Assembly: GCF_027498035.1 (NCBI RefSeq)
Contig: NZ_CP114978.1
Location: forward strand, 2,046,001 to 2,110,000
Length of the DNA: 64,000 nucleotides
Direction of reading: 5' to 3'
From: Pseudoxanthomonas sp.
Lineage (GTDB): Bacteria > Pseudomonadota > Gammaproteobacteria > Xanthomonadales > Xanthomonadaceae
In this document: one piece after another, positions 60,475-64,000 of the stretch
How the letters are laid out: each line of letters starts with the position of its first letter
How positions within the stretch are numbered: position 1 is the first letter of the stretch
Position numbers and translations under genes: made by a program
Notes under the pieces: model-generated
The model's input: only the letters and a program-made list of their open reading frames with translations
What the model was told of the DNA's origin: nothing
Databases searched by the model: none

Positions 60475-62157
60475 ATGCCCGCCGTCCCGCCGCTGCCCAT
60501 CGCCCAGCAACTGCAGGCACTGACCGCTCCGGTCCGTGCCCGGCTGCGGCTGGCGGGCACCGCCATCGTGCTGGCCGGCTGCGGGCTGGCGGCGCAGGCC
60601 GGACTGATCGCACTGGCCGCACAACGGATTCTGGTGGACCACCAGCCCGTCGTCGCGGTGCTGCCACTGCTCATCGGCCTGTTGGCCGTGGGAGCGGCGC
60701 GGGCCCTGCTGAACTGGGCCGCGCGCCGGCTGGCCGATACCGCGGTGGAGTGCCTGCGCCACCAGTTGCGCCTGTCGGTGGTACGGCGCCTGCAGGCCCG
60801 CGGCCCGCTGTGGCTGCGCCGCCAGCGCGCGGGCGCATTGGCCGAACTACCCGGCACGCATGTCGATGCGCTGGATGGCTACGTCGGCGGCTTCCTGCTG
60901 GCACAGATGGAAATCACCTGGGTGCCGCTGGCCCTGCTGGTGGCGGTGTTCTGGATGGACCGCATCGTCGGGTCGATCCTGCTGCTGACGCTGCCCTTGA
61001 TCCCGATCTTCATGGCGCTGGTCGGCTGGGGCGCGCAGGCCGCCAGCGACCGCCAGCTGGCAGCGCTGACCCGCATGGGCGCGCACTTCGCCGACCGCCT
61101 GCGCGGGTTAGGCCTGATCCGTCTGTACGGCCGCGCGGCGAGCGAGCTGGAAGGCATCCGCGTGGCCGCCGACGGCGTGCGCGAAGGCAGCCTGAAGGTG
61201 TTGCGCATCGCTTTCCTGTCATCGGCGGTGCTTGAGTTCTTCGCCTCGATGGGCGTGGCGATGGTGGCGCTGTATCTGGGCCTGAGCTACCTGGGCATGA
61301 TCAGCCTGCGCGGCGCGCCGCTGGACCTGGCGACCGGCCTGTTCTGCCTGCTGCTGGCGCCGGAAGTCTACGCACCGCTGCGTCGGCTGGCCGCGCATTA
61401 CCATGACCGCGCCAACGCACTGGCGGCAATCGCCCAGATCGATGCCACCCTGGGTGAAGCAGCTGCGGAGGATGCCATCGCTACAACCACTCCGGTGCAG
61501 GCAGCACTGCCCGAAGGCGTCTGTGTGCAGGCGCGCGCACTGCGCCTGCGTCACGCCAACGCCGTCACGCCGGTGCTGAAAGACCTGTCGTTCGACCTGC
61601 AGACGGGCCAGCAACTCGCGCTGGCCGGGCCCAGTGGCTGCGGCAAGAGCACCCTGCTGGAAGCCCTCGCCGGCTGGCTTGCACCCGATGACGGGCGACT
61701 GCTGCACAGTCATGGCCTGCGCATCGGTTACGCCTCGCAGCGGCCACATCTATTCTGCGGATCGATCGCCGACAATCTGCGCATCGCCGCGCCACAAGCC
61801 AGCGATGCGCAGCTGCAGGCCGCCGCCGAGGCTGCACAGGTCATGGCCTTTGCCCACGCCCTGCCGCAGGGACTGGACACGCGCATCGGCGAGGGTGGCT
61901 TCGGCCTGTCCGGCGGCCAGGCCCGGCGCGTCGCGTTGGCCCGCGTGCTGCTGCAGGACCCACAGCTGTTGCTGCTGGACGAACCGACCGCCTTCCTGGA
62001 TGCCGACACCGAAGCACGCCTGCTCGACGCACTGCTGCACTTCGCACATGGCCGCACGCTGGTCATCGCTACCCACAGCGAAGCGGTGATGCAGCGCATT
62101 GGCCAGGTGCTGTGGCTACCCGATGGTCAGCAGCGACCGCTGCGGAGAGCGGCATGA
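60475..62157 (+). CDS. cydD: Thiol reductant ABC exporter subunit CydD
   Basis: The 560-residue ABC half-transporter has six membrane helices and a C-terminal ATPase with Walker [10 protein letters not shown], signature [16 protein letters not shown] and Walker [10 protein letters not shown]. With CydC it exports glutathione and cysteine to the periplasm, which is needed to assemble cytochrome bd. It is divergent from cydABX and overlaps cydC by 4 bp (ATGA). Confidence 0.95.
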   Translation: MPAVPPLPIAQQLQALTAPVRARLRLAGTAIVLAGCGLAAQAGLIALAAQRILVDHQPVVAVLPLLIGLLAVGAARALLNWAARRLADTAVECLRHQLRLSVVRRLQARGPLWLRRQRAGALAELPGTHVDALDGYVGGFLLAQMEITWVPLALLVAVFWMDRIVGSILLLTLPLIPIFMALVGWGAQAASDRQLAALTRMGAHFADRLRGLGLIRLYGRAASELEGIRVAADGVREGSLKVLRIAFLSSAVLEFFASMGVAMVALYLGLSYLGMISLRGAPLDLATGLFCLLLAPEVYAPLRRLAAHYHDRANALAAIAQIDATLGEAAAEDAIATTTPVQAALPEGVCVQARALRLRHANAVTPVLKDLSFDLQTGQQLALAGPSGCGKSTLLEALAGWLAPDDGRLLHSHGLRIGYASQRPHLFCGSIADNLRIAAPQASDAQLQAAAEAAQVMAFAHALPQGLDTRIGEGGFGLSGGQARRVALARVLLQDPQLLLLDEPTAFLDADTEARLLDALLHFAHGRTLVIATHSEAVMQRIGQVLWLPDGQQRPLRRAA

Positions 62158-63803
62158 ACGCATTGCTGACCGTGCACCGCCGCGGCATCGCGCTGACGCT
62201 GCTGTTGCTCACCGTGACCCTGCTGGCCGGCACCGCGCTGCTGGGATTGGCCGGGCATTTCCTGACCGCGGCAGCGCTGGCCGGCGTGGGCGCGCTGGGC
62301 TTCAACCTGTTCGGCCCCTCGGCCGGCATCCGCGGGCTGACCTTCGTGCGCATCCTGTCGCGCTATGGCGAAAAACTGATCGGCCATGATGTGACCCTGC
62401 GCATCGGCCGCGACCTGCGCCTGGACTTCTTCCGTCGTGCGTTGCCCTTGGCGCCGCTGGGCCTGGGCAAGCTGCGCACGGGCGATCTGCTATCGCAGTT
62501 GGTGAGCGACATCGAACGGGTCGAAGGCGGCCTGGTGCGCGCGGTCGGCCCATTGTTCGCGCTGGCCCTGCTCAGCCTGATCGCCTGTGCCGTCGCCGCA
62601 TTCGCGTTGCCATCGGTGGGATTGACGCTGCTGATGGCCTGCGTGCTGCTGGCCGGCCTGCTGCCGTGGCTGACCACGCGCGGTGCCCCTGCCCAGGAAC
62701 AAGCGCGCGAACAAGCCCGCGCCACGCTCCGCGCCGATGTGCTGGACGCCGTGCAGGGCGCCACCGACCTGGCCGCGCTACACGCAGGCGACACCTGGTT
62801 CGCGCGCATCGAGACGGCCAGCCGACAGCTCGCCGACAGCGAACGTCAACGCAAGCGACGCCTGGCCATCGGCACGCTCGCCCACGGCGTCGTCACCGCC
62901 GCCACCCTGGCCAGCGTGCTTGGCCTGCTGCTGGAAGCTGCTGCCAGCAACACACTGACCACGCCTGCGGCCGCCGGCCTGTTCTTCATGACCGTGGCCA
63001 CGCTGGAAGCGTGTGCGGGCGCTTCGCTGGCCTGGCGCGAGCTGCAGGCCGCGCGTGGCGCATCACGCCGACTGGACGCCACCGTGTCCGCACCGCCAGC
63101 CGTAGCCGATCCGGTCGCGCCCATCGATGTCCCGACACATGCGCTGCTGGAACTGCAGGACGTCGGCTTCCATTGGGATGGCACGCGCCAGCAGGTGCTC
63201 GATGGCGTCAACCTGCACATCGCGCCAGGCCAGCGCATTGCAATCAGCGGCGACAGCGGTGCGGGCAAGAGCTCACTGCTGGCGCTGCTGCTGCGCCTGT
63301 GCGACCCCGATGCCGGGCAACTGCGCTATGACGGCATCGACGTGCGTCGCTTCGCGCAGGCCGATTGGCACCGGCAGATCGCCTGGTTGCCGCAGGAGGC
63401 ACCGGTGTTCGCCGGCAGCATCCGCGACAACCTGCTGCTGGGCGATGCCCATGCCGACGATGCAGCGCTGTGGCAGGTGCTGGCACAGGTGCGGCTGGAC
63501 GATCTGGTGCGCGATCTTCCCGCGCAACTTGATGCATGGATCGGCGAACACGGACGCACGCTCTCCGCCGGCCAGGCCCGTCGCATCGCCCTGGCCCGCG
63601 CCTTGCTGCGCGATGTGCCAATCCTGATCCTGGACGAGCCAACCGAAGGCCTGGATGTCGACACCGCCCAGGCCTTGCTGACCGACCTGGCCCACGCCAG
63701 CGCCGGTCGCAGCGTGATCCTGATCAGCCATGACGTCCTGCCCCCCGGCATCGTCGACCAACACTACCTGCTGCTGGACGGCAGGCTACGACCGGCCAAC
63801 TGA
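62154..63803 (+). CDS. cydC: Thiol reductant ABC exporter subunit CydC
   Basis: The 549-residue partner of CydD starts [19 protein letters not shown], with six membrane helices and an ATPase domain with Walker A GDSGAGKSS, signature LSAGQARRIALARALL and Walker B ILILDEPTEGLD. The stop-start overlap with cydD ensures equal synthesis of the heterodimer. A gene-free gap of 108 bp follows. Confidence 0.95.
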   Translation: MNALLTVHRRGIALTLLLLTVTLLAGTALLGLAGHFLTAAALAGVGALGFNLFGPSAGIRGLTFVRILSRYGEKLIGHDVTLRIGRDLRLDFFRRALPLAPLGLGKLRTGDLLSQLVSDIERVEGGLVRAVGPLFALALLSLIACAVAAFALPSVGLTLLMACVLLAGLLPWLTTRGAPAQEQAREQARATLRADVLDAVQGATDLAALHAGDTWFARIETASRQLADSERQRKRRLAIGTLAHGVVTAATLASVLGLLLEAAASNTLTTPAAAGLFFMTVATLEACAGASLAWRELQAARGASRRLDATVSAPPAVADPVAPIDVPTHALLELQDVGFHWDGTRQQVLDGVNLHIAPGQRIAISGDSGAGKSSLLALLLRLCDPDAGQLRYDGIDVRRFAQADWHRQIAWLPQEAPVFAGSIRDNLLLGDAHADDAALWQVLAQVRLDDLVRDLPAQLDAWIGEHGRTLSAGQARRIALARALLRDVPILILDEPTEGLDVDTAQALLTDLAHASAGRSVILISHDVLPPGIVDQHYLLLDGRLRPAN

Positions 63804-63911
63804 CCGATTGGCAACACGCCGATCCGCACTGCCCTACATTCATCCAGCAGCAGGCACGCCGGCACCGGCTGCGCGCTACAGTCCGGCGGACTTTCCTTTG
63901 GCGCATCCGCC

Positions 63912-64000
63912 ATGCAAGAACCCGCACGCGTCCGCCAGCTCGACGAGAAGATCTGCAGACTGATCTGTCCAATTTCAGCGGCAATGGTCGGCGTCTGCCT
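63912..64000 (+). CDS. Start of an unidentified gene, cut by the window end
   Basis: An ATG-started frame of 29 codons encodes MQEPARVRQLDEKICRLICP and then a hydrophobic stretch (ISAAMVGVCL). It is probably a small membrane protein. Too little is present to assign a family. Confidence 0.5.
   Translation, partial: MQEPARVRQLDEKICRLICPISAAMVGVC

Overview
The window looks like a chromosomal segment from a high-GC gammaproteobacterium of the Xanthomonadaceae (Xanthomonas, Stenotrophomonas, Pseudoxanthomonas or Lysobacter relatives). The evidence is the codon use, the gene order groES-groEL / XRE regulator / dsbD-tlpA / accBC / prmA / DUF3426 / fis / purHD, and short GTAG-type palindromic repeats. 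I cannot fix the genus. I see no rRNA, insertion sequence, prophage or CRISPR array. The only RNA gene found is one elongator tRNA-Met.

Layout. 1-2.2 kb: the start of a MobA-like nucleotidyltransferase and two EamA-type exporters (minus strand). 2.3-12 kb: a minus-strand housekeeping block with tail-specific protease, lipoyl synthase, a large AsmA-like envelope protein, DAHP synthase behind an aromatic-rich leader peptide and attenuator, and groESL under a CIRCE operator. 12-25.8 kb: mainly plus-strand genes: an XRE regulator, dsbD and a TlpA-like thioredoxin, accBC, prmA, a DUF3426 protein, fis and purH-purD. Two exported hypothetical proteins and a YnbA-like phosphatidyltransferase lie on the minus strand.

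26-38.5 kb is the accessory core. It holds a four-gene operon for a XoxF-type (lanthanide-type) PQQ alcohol dehydrogenase, a XoxJ-like binding protein fused to ankyrin repeats, a c-type cytochrome and a YVTN beta-propeller. All four carry lipoprotein signals. Three tandem, related TonB-dependent receptors follow directly. I read this as a candidate membrane-tethered alcohol oxidation system with its own metal or metallophore uptake, and it is the best candidate here for an undescribed system. 38.6-46 kb carries a FUSC-family transporter, a SnoaL-like secreted protein, a DHA2 exporter, an LplT-PlsC fusion and a CD225/DUF2752 pair.

46-57 kb: on the minus strand ampE, nudC, erpA and a bactofilin between two related DUF6776 proteins. 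On the plus strand are DUF4126, a receiver-GGDEF-EAL protein with degenerate catalytic motifs and a hybrid histidine kinase. These are followed on the minus strand by bacterioferritin, its ferredoxin with a candidate Fur box, and rppH, and then by tRNA-Met. 57.4-63.8 kb: cytochrome bd oxidase (cydA-cydB-cydX, minus) divergent from its assembly exporter cydDC (plus), with a perfect FNR/Anr box between them.

Four genes (dsbD, the DUF3426 gene, ampE, cydA) are each broken by what looks like one extra base. That shared pattern suggests consensus errors in the sequence rather than gene decay. Their predicted full products are recovered when the base is removed.
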